Source: Arcticibacter sp. (lineage in GTDB: Bacteria; Bacteroidota; Bacteroidia; 2-12-FULL-35-15). Taken from it: a DNA stretch of 64,000 bases. A model generated the notes under the pieces. The model was given only the letters and a program-made list of their open reading frames with translations. It did not search any database and was not told the DNA's origin. Positions 17,190-25,028 of the stretch are shown piece by piece (position 1 is the first letter of the stretch; each line of letters begins with the position of its first letter). The translations under genes were made by a program, and so were the position numbers. The stretch lies in NCBI GenBank assembly GCA_021155045.1, contig JAJNQB010000016.1, positions 62,001 through 126,000 on the forward strand, read 5' to 3'.

Positions 17190-17825
17190 TTAGTTGTTTG
17201 TTATTAGTTTATTTATGTTTTCTAGTGTGTGTTCTAATTTTATTCCGTTTGCCTGTTTTTCAACACTATATAAAAAGGATTGATAATTATTTTCATAAAA
17301 ATCTATCCATCCAACAATACAAGCACTTGCTTTATTTGTATTCAAAAGCGAATTAATATAATCATTTATAAAGAGAGTGTCAAATTTATCAAAAATAAAG
17401 AAACTATTCTCACCTTTTATCTTATTTCTTATGGCAATTTCACCAATCAGAATGTTTGGCAGAGTATATACAAAATTTGCAGGGCTGGGGAAGTAATTAC
17501 TTTTATCATTTATTGTTAGTTGGTGTTCTGTGTCAATTTCTAATGAAGAGGAACTATTTGCAGTTATAATAGCTATATCGTTAGATTGATGCTTTTGTGT
17601 TAGTTGGCTTGATTTTATCAATAGTTCAGAGGTTAAAAATGCAAGTTTACACAAGCCATCCATTTTATAAAATTTTGGATAGTTGATATTGTAATGCTTA
17701 TAGATTGTTTTCAAAAAATCTAGATTATTTGAATTCTCAGTATTAGAAAAATCTAATATGCCATTAATACTAACTTTTCCATTATTAATAGAACAAAAAG
17801 ATGATATGTAATTTTTATTATCCAT
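17190..17825 (-). CDS. KS-associated protein of flexirubin/aryl-polyene clusters
   Basis: This 211-aa protein resembles the small '3-oxoacyl-ACP synthase'-named proteins found in flexirubin-type clusters: an N-terminal strand pair, then YPKFYKMDGLCKLAFLTSELL, ANSSSSLEIDTEHQ, YFPSPANFVYTLPNILIGEI and CIVGWIDF. It looks like a shortened thiolase N-terminal fold with SSS where a KS would have other residues, and no catalytic Cys/His set. The ATG at 17825 overlaps the upstream KS gene by 8 bp. An in-frame start at 17861 lies within that gene and is less likely. Its role is probably structural or accessory. Confidence 0.7.
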   Translation of the reverse strand: MDNKNYISSFCSINNGKVSINGILDFSNTENSNNLDFLKTIYKHYNINYPKFYKMDGLCKLAFLTSELLIKSSQLTQKHQSNDIAIITANSSSSLEIDTEHQLTINDKSNYFPSPANFVYTLPNILIGEIAIRNKIKGENSFFIFDKFDTLFINDYINSLLNTNKASACIVGWIDFYENNYQSFLYSVEKQANGIKLEHTLENINKLITNN

Positions 17826-18975
17826 TTTTTGAAAATACAATTGCTGCATTGCATCCGCCAAATCCAGCTGCTGTTTTAAGACAATTGTTTAATTGCGCTT
17901 GCTCTGTTTTTGCTGCTATTTTAACAGGTTTTGATGTGCCTAATGTTTTAAAATTATATGTTCCAATGATGGTATTATTTCTCATTGATTCCAAAGTTAC
18001 AATTGATTCGATAATTCCTGCGGCACCCAGAGTATGACCAAAATAACTTTTTAAACTATTCATAGGAACTGTTTGGAGATGAGCATCTGTAATGGCTAAT
18101 GCTTCCATTTCATCGTTAAACGATGTTGCTGTGCCGTGCCCAGAAATAAAATCAATTTCTGCTGGCTTTAAGTTGGATTCTATTAATGCTTTTTCAATTG
18201 CCAACAATAATCCATCCCCAGTACGTGAAGGCCCAGAGATGTGGTTTGCATCATTGGAGCTAGCGCCTCCGTTAATGGTTATTGCCAACTTGTCTTGAAC
18301 ATTTTTTTGTTGGTTAGTCAAAATTATTGTTCCTGCTGCTTCACCCAAAGATATGCCTGTTCGTTCTACATCATACGGCTTAGCAATTTCATTGCTTACC
18401 GCTTTGAATGATTGAAAACCAGAAACAACAAAATGAGAAAGTATATCAACTCCAACAACTACAATATTTTCATATTTATTTTCGGATAATAATCGTTTGG
18501 CTAAAATAAGAGCAATAACACCAGAAATACAGGCATTAGAAACAACAAAAGGTTTGTTTGGATTACCAAAAAACGAAGCAATTGTTTGAGCTGTTTCCCA
18601 AAGGAATAATTTTTTTTTGGAAAATTTAGTTTTTAAATCCGCTTGTAATAAATCAATATTGCCTTTTGTGCTCGAAAAAACAATAAGGGTTTTACTGTTT
18701 TTAATGTCAATATTTTTATTTTCTTCTAAAGCATTTTGAATAGAGAGTATTGAAAGTTTTTCAAGTTTTGTATATTCCTGTTTTGCATTTAATTTTTTAA
18801 ATGCATCTTCCATTTTATTTTGATCGACAATTCCTAAATGAATTGGTTCTACCGAAAATTCAGATGTTTGAAAAAACTGAATACCGGATTTCATTTGTTT
18901 TAGATTTTCGAAATTTTCGGAACTTGAAAAACCTAATGGGGAAATAATATTATCTGCAGCAACAAATACCTTCAT
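17818..18975 (-). CDS. beta-ketoacyl-ACP synthase, first KS of the operon
   Basis: This 385-aa FabF-like ketosynthase has a complete triad: C149 (VSNACISG), H280 (SGHGTATSFND) and H314 (SYFGHTLGAAG). It is only distantly similar to the other KS in the operon and lacks a partner CLF next to it, so it may act early in chain building or as a separate homodimer. It follows the thioesterase by 1 bp and overlaps the 211-aa gene by 8 bp. Confidence 0.87.
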   Translation of the reverse strand: MKVFVAADNIISPLGFSSSENFENLKQMKSGIQFFQTSEFSVEPIHLGIVDQNKMEDAFKKLNAKQEYTKLEKLSILSIQNALEENKNIDIKNSKTLIVFSSTKGNIDLLQADLKTKFSKKKLFLWETAQTIASFFGNPNKPFVVSNACISGVIALILAKRLLSENKYENIVVVGVDILSHFVVSGFQSFKAVSNEIAKPYDVERTGISLGEAAGTIILTNQQKNVQDKLAITINGGASSNDANHISGPSRTGDGLLLAIEKALIESNLKPAEIDFISGHGTATSFNDEMEALAITDAHLQTVPMNSLKSYFGHTLGAAGIIESIVTLESMRNNTIIGTYNFKTLGTSKPVKIAAKTEQAQLNNCLKTAAGFGGCNAAIVFSKNG

Positions 18976-18976
18976 A

Positions 18977-19420
18977 TTAAATTAAACCATGTCTTTTTTT
19001 CCATTCATCAAAAAACGGAGGAACGGTAATTAATAATTCATGTTCCATATTTATAAATACTTGAGTAGATTCGCCCACAGCCACTAATTCATTGTCTGAA
19101 GCACGGTATATTTTATAATTAAAATTTATTTTTGCAGCAGGAGAATCAATAAATGTGGTTTCAATAATTACGCTATCTCCGTATTTTACAGTTTTTTTAT
19201 AATCAACATTAAAATTCACAAGTGGTGTTGCAAATTTATATTTGTAAACATCCAAATAAGTTAAACCGTATTTTTTTCCAAAAGCTTCTCTGCCATCTTC
19301 AAAAAATTTGATATAATGCCCATGCCAAACAATCCCCAATGCATCAACTTCGCTGAAGCGTACTGGCACTTCTGTTCTGTGGGCAAGTGTTTGTTTTTTT
19401 ATTTTAGTTAAAGCTTCCAT
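18977..19420 (-). CDS. hotdog-fold acyl-CoA/acyl-ACP thioesterase
   Basis: This 147-aa protein has the 4-hydroxybenzoyl-CoA thioesterase/YbgC layout: RFSEVDALGIVWHGHYIKFFEDGREAF with the active-site Asp, then a central helix and strands ending in STQVFINMEH. It is the first gene of the operon, 1 bp before the first KS. It would release or proofread the acyl chain; thioesterases of this type are usual members of flexirubin/aryl-polyene clusters. Confidence 0.85.
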   Translation of the reverse strand: MEALTKIKKQTLAHRTEVPVRFSEVDALGIVWHGHYIKFFEDGREAFGKKYGLTYLDVYKYKFATPLVNFNVDYKKTVKYGDSVIIETTFIDSPAAKINFNYKIYRASDNELVAVGESTQVFINMEHELLITVPPFFDEWKKRHGLI

Positions 19421-19517
19421 TTTATCAGGGCCGCTAAATTATTAAAAATAACCGAATGTTTTTTAGAAACATTTGAAATGATTGTTGTTTAGTAAGTTTT
19501 TTTAATTTTTAAATACT

Positions 19518-19525
19518 TAATTTTG
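19518..19525 (+). promoter_or_regulatory. -7 promoter element before the Sua5/YrdC gene
   Basis: TAATTTTG fits TAnnTTTG and lies 16 bp before the ATG at 19542, giving a short leader. No well-spaced TTG is seen. Confidence 0.4.
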
Positions 19526-19541
19526 CCGCAAATAAATAAAA

Positions 19542-20156
19542 ATGCTGATTAGAATAAATGCCGATAAACCAAATTTTGAAGAAATAGCAACGGTTGTAGC
19601 TTGTTTAAAAAATGGAGGAGTAGTAATTTATCCAACCGATACAGTTTATGGTATTGGTTGTGATATTAACAAACAAAGAGCTGTAGAACGGGTGTGCAAA
19701 ATAAAAGGGATTAATCCTGAAAAAGCAAATTTTTCATTTATTTGTTCCGATTTAAGTCATCTTTCTGATTTTACAAAACCTATTTCAAATACGCTGTATA
19801 AGCTTATGCGAAAAGTTTTGCCTGGTCCATTTACATTTATTTTAGAAGCAAACAATAATGTTCCAAAACTTTTTAAAAGCTCAAAAAAAACTGTTGGGAT
19901 AAGAGTGCCTGATAATAAAATTTGTGCTGAAATTGTAAGAATGCTTGGTAACCCAATTATGAATACTTCTGTTCATGACGATGATGAGATTATTGAATAC
20001 ACTACCGACCCAGAAATGATTTACGAAAAGTACAAAGACCTTGTTGATATTGTAATTGCAGGTGGTTATGGGCATACAGAAGCATCAACTGTTGTTGATT
20101 GTTCTGATGATGAAATAACTGTTGTAAGGCAAGGCTTGGGCGTTTTATCTGTATAA
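19542..20156 (+). CDS. L-threonylcarbamoyladenylate synthase (Sua5/YciO/YrdC)
   Basis: This 204-aa YrdC-domain protein makes threonylcarbamoyl-AMP for tRNA t6A37 formation. It shows GGVVIYPTDTVYGIGCD, the nucleotide-binding KRxxxP-like KIKGINPEKANFSF, LPGPFTFILEAN and TVGIRVPDN. It is the short form without a Sua5 C-terminal domain. It stands alone between divergent and same-strand neighbours. Confidence 0.9.
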   Translation: MLIRINADKPNFEEIATVVACLKNGGVVIYPTDTVYGIGCDINKQRAVERVCKIKGINPEKANFSFICSDLSHLSDFTKPISNTLYKLMRKVLPGPFTFILEANNNVPKLFKSSKKTVGIRVPDNKICAEIVRMLGNPIMNTSVHDDDEIIEYTTDPEMIYEKYKDLVDIVIAGGYGHTEASTVVDCSDDEITVVRQGLGVLSV

Positions 20157-20269
20157 TGCCGATACAACAAAATAATAGGATAATTTATTGGACTATCTAT
20201 TTTGTGTAATCGATATTATTTACAAATAGAACTAGCAAACGATATTAGAAATAAAATTACTTTTGTTGG

Positions 20270-21130
20270 ATGCAAAAAAATATTTTTTTCTTTTTGTTTT
20301 TTACTTCCACTTTGTTTGCACAAACAGATACCATCTTCCAAATTCATGGACATAGAGGTTACAGAGGAATGTTTCCGGAAAACACGCTTACTGCGTTTAA
20401 AGAAGCTGCCAGAGCTGGATTTTATGCCATTGAGTTAGATGTTTTTATTTCAAAAGATTCACAAGTTTTTGTTTCACATGAACCTTGGTTTAGTCATTTA
20501 ACGTGTTCTTATCCCAATGGTAAATCGGTGAAAAAATTCCATCAGCATAACCTGTACAAGTTAAATTATGATTCGATTAAGCAATATGACTGCGGAAAAA
20601 GAGGAAACAAAAAATTTCCAAAACAAATTCCTTCTGCCGAATATAAACCTTTACTTTCTGAAGTTATTGAAACAATGGAACTCTATTGCAAAGAAAATAA
20701 TTTGCCCCCTATACATTACAACATTGAAATAAAAAGTAGAAAAATTGGTGATGATAAATATCATCCAAAACCAACAAAAATAGCCAAATTGCTTAATTCG
20801 GTTTTAAAAAAATATGCTATTGATGATCGTCTTTTAATTCAAAGTTTTGATACTAGAAGCCTAAACGAAATGTATAAATTAAAACCTCATATTAGATATG
20901 GATTATTGATTGTTAATTTAAAATCTGTAAATAAAAATTTAAGTCGTTTAGATTTTTTGCCTTATATGTACAATCCTAACGTAAAGCTTATAAAAGAAAA
21001 AATGGTTAAGCAGGTTCACAGAAAAGGGATTAAAATAATTGCATGGACAGTAAACAAGAAAAAAGATTATAACAAAATAAGAAAGATTGGAGCAGATGGT
21101 ATAATCACTGATTTCATTGATTGGGAATAA
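20270..21130 (+). CDS. secreted glycerophosphodiester phosphodiesterase
   Basis: This 286-aa GDPD-family protein starts with a signal peptide (residues 1-17, ending TLFAQ). The TIM-barrel catalytic signature is clear: HGHRGYRGMFPENTLTAF, IELDVFISKDSQVFVSHE with the metal-binding Glu/Asp, YNIEIKS near residue 142, and the C-terminal AWTVNKKKDYNKI. It would hydrolyse glycerophosphodiesters in the periplasm. A TACTTTTG at 20258-20265 lies only 4 bp before the ATG, so the transcript may be nearly leaderless. Confidence 0.88.
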   Translation: MQKNIFFFLFFTSTLFAQTDTIFQIHGHRGYRGMFPENTLTAFKEAARAGFYAIELDVFISKDSQVFVSHEPWFSHLTCSYPNGKSVKKFHQHNLYKLNYDSIKQYDCGKRGNKKFPKQIPSAEYKPLLSEVIETMELYCKENNLPPIHYNIEIKSRKIGDDKYHPKPTKIAKLLNSVLKKYAIDDRLLIQSFDTRSLNEMYKLKPHIRYGLLIVNLKSVNKNLSRLDFLPYMYNPNVKLIKEKMVKQVHRKGIKIIAWTVNKKKDYNKIRKIGADGIITDFIDWE

Positions 21131-21183
21131 AAGAGGTTCTTTGCTTTCTATTTTATCTTTTTTTTCATCTGTTTGTTTATGGT

Positions 21184-21807
21184 TTAAAGAGGAAGGTAAA
21201 CTACTTTTTTGGTTTCAAAAAATTCTTCTTCAAAAAAATCTTTTAAGTCGTACAGAACAATTCTTTTTGCAAAAGATTTTAGTTCTTCTGTTAAATCACC
21301 ACCTTTTAAATATAATATCCCATTAGGCAAGGAGTTAAATTGCTTTTTGGTAACTTTATTTTGTACCCATCTATAAAAAGTAGGAAACTCGGTAACAGCT
21401 CTGCTGATAATGAACTCAAACTTTTCTTTTACTTCTTCGGCTCTTTTATGTTCCGCTTTTAAATTAGTTAATCCAATAGTAACAGCTATTTCGTTTACCA
21501 CTTTAATTTTTTTGCCAATAGAATCAACCAAATAAAAATTACATTCAGGAAAAAGTATAGCCAATGGGATGCCTGGAAATCCTCCTCCGCAGCCTACATC
21601 CATTATGTTAGTATTTTCTTTAAACTGCATTACTTTGGCAATACCTAATGAATGAAGAATATGTCTTTCGTAAAGCAGTTCAATGTCTTTTCTAGAAATA
21701 ACATTTATTTGAGCATTCCAATGTTCGTATAAACATTGTAATTGCTCAAATTGTTTTTTTTGATTTTCAGATAAATGTGGGAAATATTTTAAGAGAATAT
21801 CAATCAC
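21184..21807 (-). CDS. rsmG: 16S rRNA (guanine527-N7)-methyltransferase
   Basis: This 207-aa SAM-dependent methyltransferase modifies G527 of 16S rRNA. It has the RsmG hallmarks: NVISRKDIELLYERHILHSL, then the SAM site DVGCGGGFPGIPLAILFP and VDSIGKKI, and a late SRAV motif. The start is GTG at 21807, overlapping the TAG stop of the sigma-factor gene by one base (TAGTG), so the two are translationally coupled. Confidence 0.93.
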   Translation of the reverse strand: MIDILLKYFPHLSENQKKQFEQLQCLYEHWNAQINVISRKDIELLYERHILHSLGIAKVMQFKENTNIMDVGCGGGFPGIPLAILFPECNFYLVDSIGKKIKVVNEIAVTIGLTNLKAEHKRAEEVKEKFEFIISRAVTEFPTFYRWVQNKVTKKQFNSLPNGILYLKGGDLTEELKSFAKRIVLYDLKDFFEEEFFETKKVVYLPL

Positions 21808-22424
21808 TAAAATTTACCTTCTGTATTTTTTAAAATATTAGCTAAAAATTCACGTGCACGAAACAATTGTGCTTTTACTGTTCCTAATGGAAGTTCTAAC
21901 TTTTCAGCAATCTCTTCATAAGATAATTCTTGGAAGTAACGCATTTCTACAAGCACTTTATAGCGTGGTTTAAGTTTATCAACCACATCGCGCATGTGCT
22001 TTATCTTTTGCTTTTTTTCCATTGTTTCTTCTGGCGTTAAGTCAGAAGCTTTTATGTCCATTGCCATAGAAGAACCTTCTTCATCTTCAAAAGTTCTGTC
22101 GATAGATAAAGTAGTCATTTTTTTTCTTCTAATAAAATCGATAGCATTGTTTGATGCTATTTTAAAAAGCCAAGTACTAAAAGCATAATTCGGTGTGTAT
22201 TGATGTAGTCGTTTAAATGCTTTTCCAAATGCTTCAATTGTTAAATCATCGGCATCATCTTTATTGTTAATCATTTTTAACAACATAAAATATACTGAAT
22301 CTCTGTATCTGCCCATTAATTCAGCATAGGCTTTCTGGTCTGCTTTATCCAAGGCGGAGCGAATTAACCCCCAATCGTAAGTGGCTTTTTCTGAAAGATT
22401 TGAGTCAAATTCTAATTCATCCAT
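21807..22424 (-). CDS. RNA polymerase ECF sigma factor
   Basis: This 205-aa sigma-70 family protein has region 2 (YRDSVYFMLLKMINNKDDADDLTIEAFGKAF, with WLFKIASNNAIDFIRRKK) and region 4 (DKLKPRYKVLVEMRYFQELSYEEIAEKLELPLGTVKAQLFRAR), joined by a linker of about 40 residues. It is an extracytoplasmic-function factor. No anti-sigma gene is next to it. It is sandwiched between a glycosyltransferase gene (4-bp gap) and rsmG (one-base overlap). Confidence 0.9.
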   Translation of the reverse strand: MDELEFDSNLSEKATYDWGLIRSALDKADQKAYAELMGRYRDSVYFMLLKMINNKDDADDLTIEAFGKAFKRLHQYTPNYAFSTWLFKIASNNAIDFIRRKKMTTLSIDRTFEDEEGSSMAMDIKASDLTPEETMEKKQKIKHMRDVVDKLKPRYKVLVEMRYFQELSYEEIAEKLELPLGTVKAQLFRAREFLANILKNTEGKF

Positions 22425-22428
22425 AATA

Positions 22429-23565
22429 TTATTTCCATTTATTTTTTTTCATAAATATATTTGAAAGTGTTATCATGGGATAAATCACTAACAAAATTAT
22501 TTCTATTATTGGCGACAAGAACAATAAGTCTTTCTCGTCTAATTTGCTCATTGATTTGTTAAAGATAAGTATTTGAATTAAAAGCCGCAACGTAAATATT
22601 GACAAAACGACTATAGGCTGAAACTGAACTACCAAAGCCATAATGAAACTTACAAAAAATAAATATTGGCTAATACTTAATGTTGTTAATCTGAATTTGC
22701 TTCCAAAATTATACCTGCTAAATGTTGTAACATGTCTTCTTTTTTGGCGAAACCAATTTCTATACGTCTTTTTAACTCTTGAAACAGTATGCGATTCAAT
22801 ATCTATTTCAATTTTTGAATTTTGTTTTGTTGCAGCTTCATTCACAAATAAATCATCATCTCCTGATTCAATATGGTAATGTGATGCAAACCCTTTCATT
22901 TTAAAAAACAAGGATTTTTTATATGCTAAATTTCGTCCTGTACCCATATATGTTTTGCGTGCTAAGGCAAATGATAAATATTGTAATGCAATCATATAGG
23001 TATCAAATCGGATAATTTTATTTAAAAATCCCTTTTGCTTTTCGTAAGCGCCATAACCCAAAACAATTTCTGTTTCATTTGTAAAATGTTGTGTCATGTT
23101 TCGTAACCATTTTTCGCTATTTGGCTTACAGTCGGCATCCGTTAAAAGTAAATGTTCGTGAGTTGCCCCTTTAATTCCCATCATTAAAGCAACTTTTTTA
23201 CCATGAGAATAGTAATCATCTTCTTTAATGGTTACAATTTTTAGGTTGGTATGTTTTTTAGAAAATTCTTTTAGTATATCACCAGTATTGTCAAACGAGC
23301 AATCATTTACTACTACCACTTCGAAGTTTGGATAATCTTGCTCAAATATTTTTGGTAAAAAATCTGAAATATTATGATCTTCATTTCTTGCACAAATTAT
23401 TATGCTTGCCGGAGGAGTGTTTATTGCATGCTCCTTTTTTTTATAAAATGCTAATCTTGAAAAGTAGCCAAGATAATACCATAACTGTATTAAAAATGAC
23501 AATCCGAAAACGCCAAAAATTATTAAACCAACAGATAAAGTGCTGAATTGCGAAAAATCAATCAT
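22429..23565 (-). CDS. membrane glycosyltransferase, family 2
   Basis: This 378-aa protein has an N-terminal membrane helix (residues 10-33), a GT-A domain (SIIICARNEDHNISDFLPKI, VNDCSFDNT, the metal-binding LLTDADCKPN around residue 143, a GTGRNLAYKKSLF stretch and SGDDDLFVNE), a QKRRH near residue 274 in the place of the QxxRW motif, and two or three C-terminal membrane helices. It probably transfers sugars to a lipid or polymer at the inner membrane; the substrate is unknown. It heads a compact minus-strand run with the sigma factor and rsmG. Confidence 0.85.
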   Translation of the reverse strand: MIDFSQFSTLSVGLIIFGVFGLSFLIQLWYYLGYFSRLAFYKKKEHAINTPPASIIICARNEDHNISDFLPKIFEQDYPNFEVVVVNDCSFDNTGDILKEFSKKHTNLKIVTIKEDDYYSHGKKVALMMGIKGATHEHLLLTDADCKPNSEKWLRNMTQHFTNETEIVLGYGAYEKQKGFLNKIIRFDTYMIALQYLSFALARKTYMGTGRNLAYKKSLFFKMKGFASHYHIESGDDDLFVNEAATKQNSKIEIDIESHTVSRVKKTYRNWFRQKRRHVTTFSRYNFGSKFRLTTLSISQYLFFVSFIMALVVQFQPIVVLSIFTLRLLIQILIFNKSMSKLDEKDLLFLSPIIEIILLVIYPMITLSNIFMKKNKWK

Positions 23566-23591
23566 AAAAACGTATTTCCATTATTACGGAA

Positions 23592-23599
23592 CAAAAATA
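23592..23599 (-). promoter_or_regulatory. -7 element for the glycosyltransferase operon
   Basis: TATTTTTG on the minus strand lies 26 bp before the start at 23565, in the divergent region shared with tgt. Confidence 0.4.
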
Positions 23600-23625
23600 G
23601 GCTGAACTAATAAGCAGTAATATGT

Positions 23626-23633
23626 TATCTTTG
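23626..23633 (+). promoter_or_regulatory. -7 element for tgt
   Basis: TATCTTTG fits TAnnTTTG. It would give a tgt leader of roughly 90 nt. I looked for a preQ1 riboswitch in that leader and saw no convincing fold. Confidence 0.4.
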
Positions 23634-23731
23634 GCAGGATTTAAACAAAGTAATTAACAATTGAGGGAAAGCAGGTGATTATTAGCGTAAAATCTGTTTT
23701 TATAAGTAAAAAACGTATAGAATATTTTTAA

Positions 23732-24862
23732 ATGAAATTCAATATTTCTCATAAAGACAAAGAAAGTAAAGCAAGAGCAGGAGAATTAATTACAGACCAT
23801 GGAAACATACAAACTCCTATTTTTATGCCTGTGGGCACGGCTGGAACTGTAAAGGCTGTTCACCAAAGGGAGTTAAAACACGATATTAAAGCTCAAATAA
23901 TACTTGGAAACACGTATCATTTATATTTACGACCAGGATTGGACGTGATTGAACAGGCGGGAGGTTTGCATAAATTTAACGGCTGGGACAAACCTCTTTT
24001 GACCGATAGCGGTGGTTATCAAGTATATTCATTATCAAATCAACGAAAATTAACAGAAGAAGGAGCTAAGTTTACATCTCATATTGATGGAAGCAAACAT
24101 TTTTTTACACCAGAAAATGTAATGGATATTCAGAGAACCATTGGCGCTGATATAATTATGGCTTTTGATGAATGTACTCCTTACCCTTGCGAATACGATT
24201 ATGCTAAAAAATCAATGGAAATGACACATCGCTGGTTAAAGCGTTGCTGTAATCGGTTTGATGAAACAGAAGGAAAATATGGATTCTCACAAACATTGTT
24301 TCCTATTGTACAAGGAAGTGTTTATCCTGATTTAAGAAAAAAATCTGCAGAATTTATTGCTTCACAAAATAGAGAAGGAAATGCTATTGGTGGCTTATCT
24401 GTGGGCGAACCAGCCGAAGATATGTATGCCATGACAGAAGTAGTTTGCGATATTTTACCTGCTGATAAACCTCGCTATTTGATGGGTGTAGGAACACCAA
24501 TAAATATTTTAGAAAGCATAGCTTTAGGAATTGATATGTTTGATTGTGTTATGCCTACACGTAATGCACGGCACGGCTTATTGTTTACTCAAAACGGAAT
24601 CATAAATATTAAGAATGAAAAATGGAAAAATGATTTTTCTGTTTTAGATGAAAATGGAACTTCGTTTGTAGATAAAGAATATTCAAAAGCATATTTACGG
24701 CATTTAATACATTCTCAAGAATTGCTTGCGGCACAAATAGCAAGCATTCATAATCTGGCGTTTTATTTGTGGTTAGTAACTGAAGCTCGTAATCAAATTA
24801 TTGCTGGCACATTTTACGAATGGAAAAATAAAATGGTAAAGCAAATGGATGTAAGGCTTTAG
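23732..24862 (+). CDS. tgt: queuine tRNA-ribosyltransferase
   Basis: This 376-aa TIM-barrel enzyme exchanges guanine-34 for preQ1 in GUN tRNAs. Motifs: MPVGTAGTVKAVHQREL, LTDSGGYQVYSL with the catalytic-region Asp, FDECTPYP, IVQGSVYPDLR, GGLSVGEP, and CVMPTRNARHG around the nucleophile. The C-terminal CxCxxC...H zinc site of proteobacterial Tgt is not visible (the region reads SFVDKEYSKAYLRHL). I recall this as usual in Bacteroidota. The length is normal. Confidence 0.95.
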   Translation: MKFNISHKDKESKARAGELITDHGNIQTPIFMPVGTAGTVKAVHQRELKHDIKAQIILGNTYHLYLRPGLDVIEQAGGLHKFNGWDKPLLTDSGGYQVYSLSNQRKLTEEGAKFTSHIDGSKHFFTPENVMDIQRTIGADIIMAFDECTPYPCEYDYAKKSMEMTHRWLKRCCNRFDETEGKYGFSQTLFPIVQGSVYPDLRKKSAEFIASQNREGNAIGGLSVGEPAEDMYAMTEVVCDILPADKPRYLMGVGTPINILESIALGIDMFDCVMPTRNARHGLLFTQNGIINIKNEKWKNDFSVLDENGTSFVDKEYSKAYLRHLIHSQELLAAQIASIHNLAFYLWLVTEARNQIIAGTFYEWKNKMVKQMDVRL

Positions 24863-24915
24863 AGAGGAATTAGTAAATAGTGATTAGTAATCAGCGAGAG
24901 CATGTCTTTTTAATA

Positions 24916-25010
24916 AGGGTAGTTCTAAAAATAGTGTTTTTCAATTACATACCTCTTGTCCTCCGCCAATGGTAGGAGGGAGTTGAAATGTTAATTTTTA
25001 GAACTCCCCA
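24916..25010 (+). repeat. MITE-like imperfect palindrome, copy 1
   Basis: This element of about 95 bp has terminal inverted repeats: AGGGTAGTTCTAAAAAT on the left, and the right end reads (reverse complement) GGGGAGTTCTAAAAATTAAC. It matches the element at 46142-46232 in the opposite orientation over its whole length, including the near-identical inner segment TAGTGTTTTTCAATTACA. It lies between tgt and the LptF/G gene and encodes nothing. Confidence 0.75.
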
Positions 25011-25028
25011 TAAAATAATATTATTGTA

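Noticed and set aside
23634..23731. Possible preQ1 riboswitch in the tgt leader
   Set aside because: No H-type pseudoknot with a conserved C-rich loop and A-rich tail could be made from the leader.
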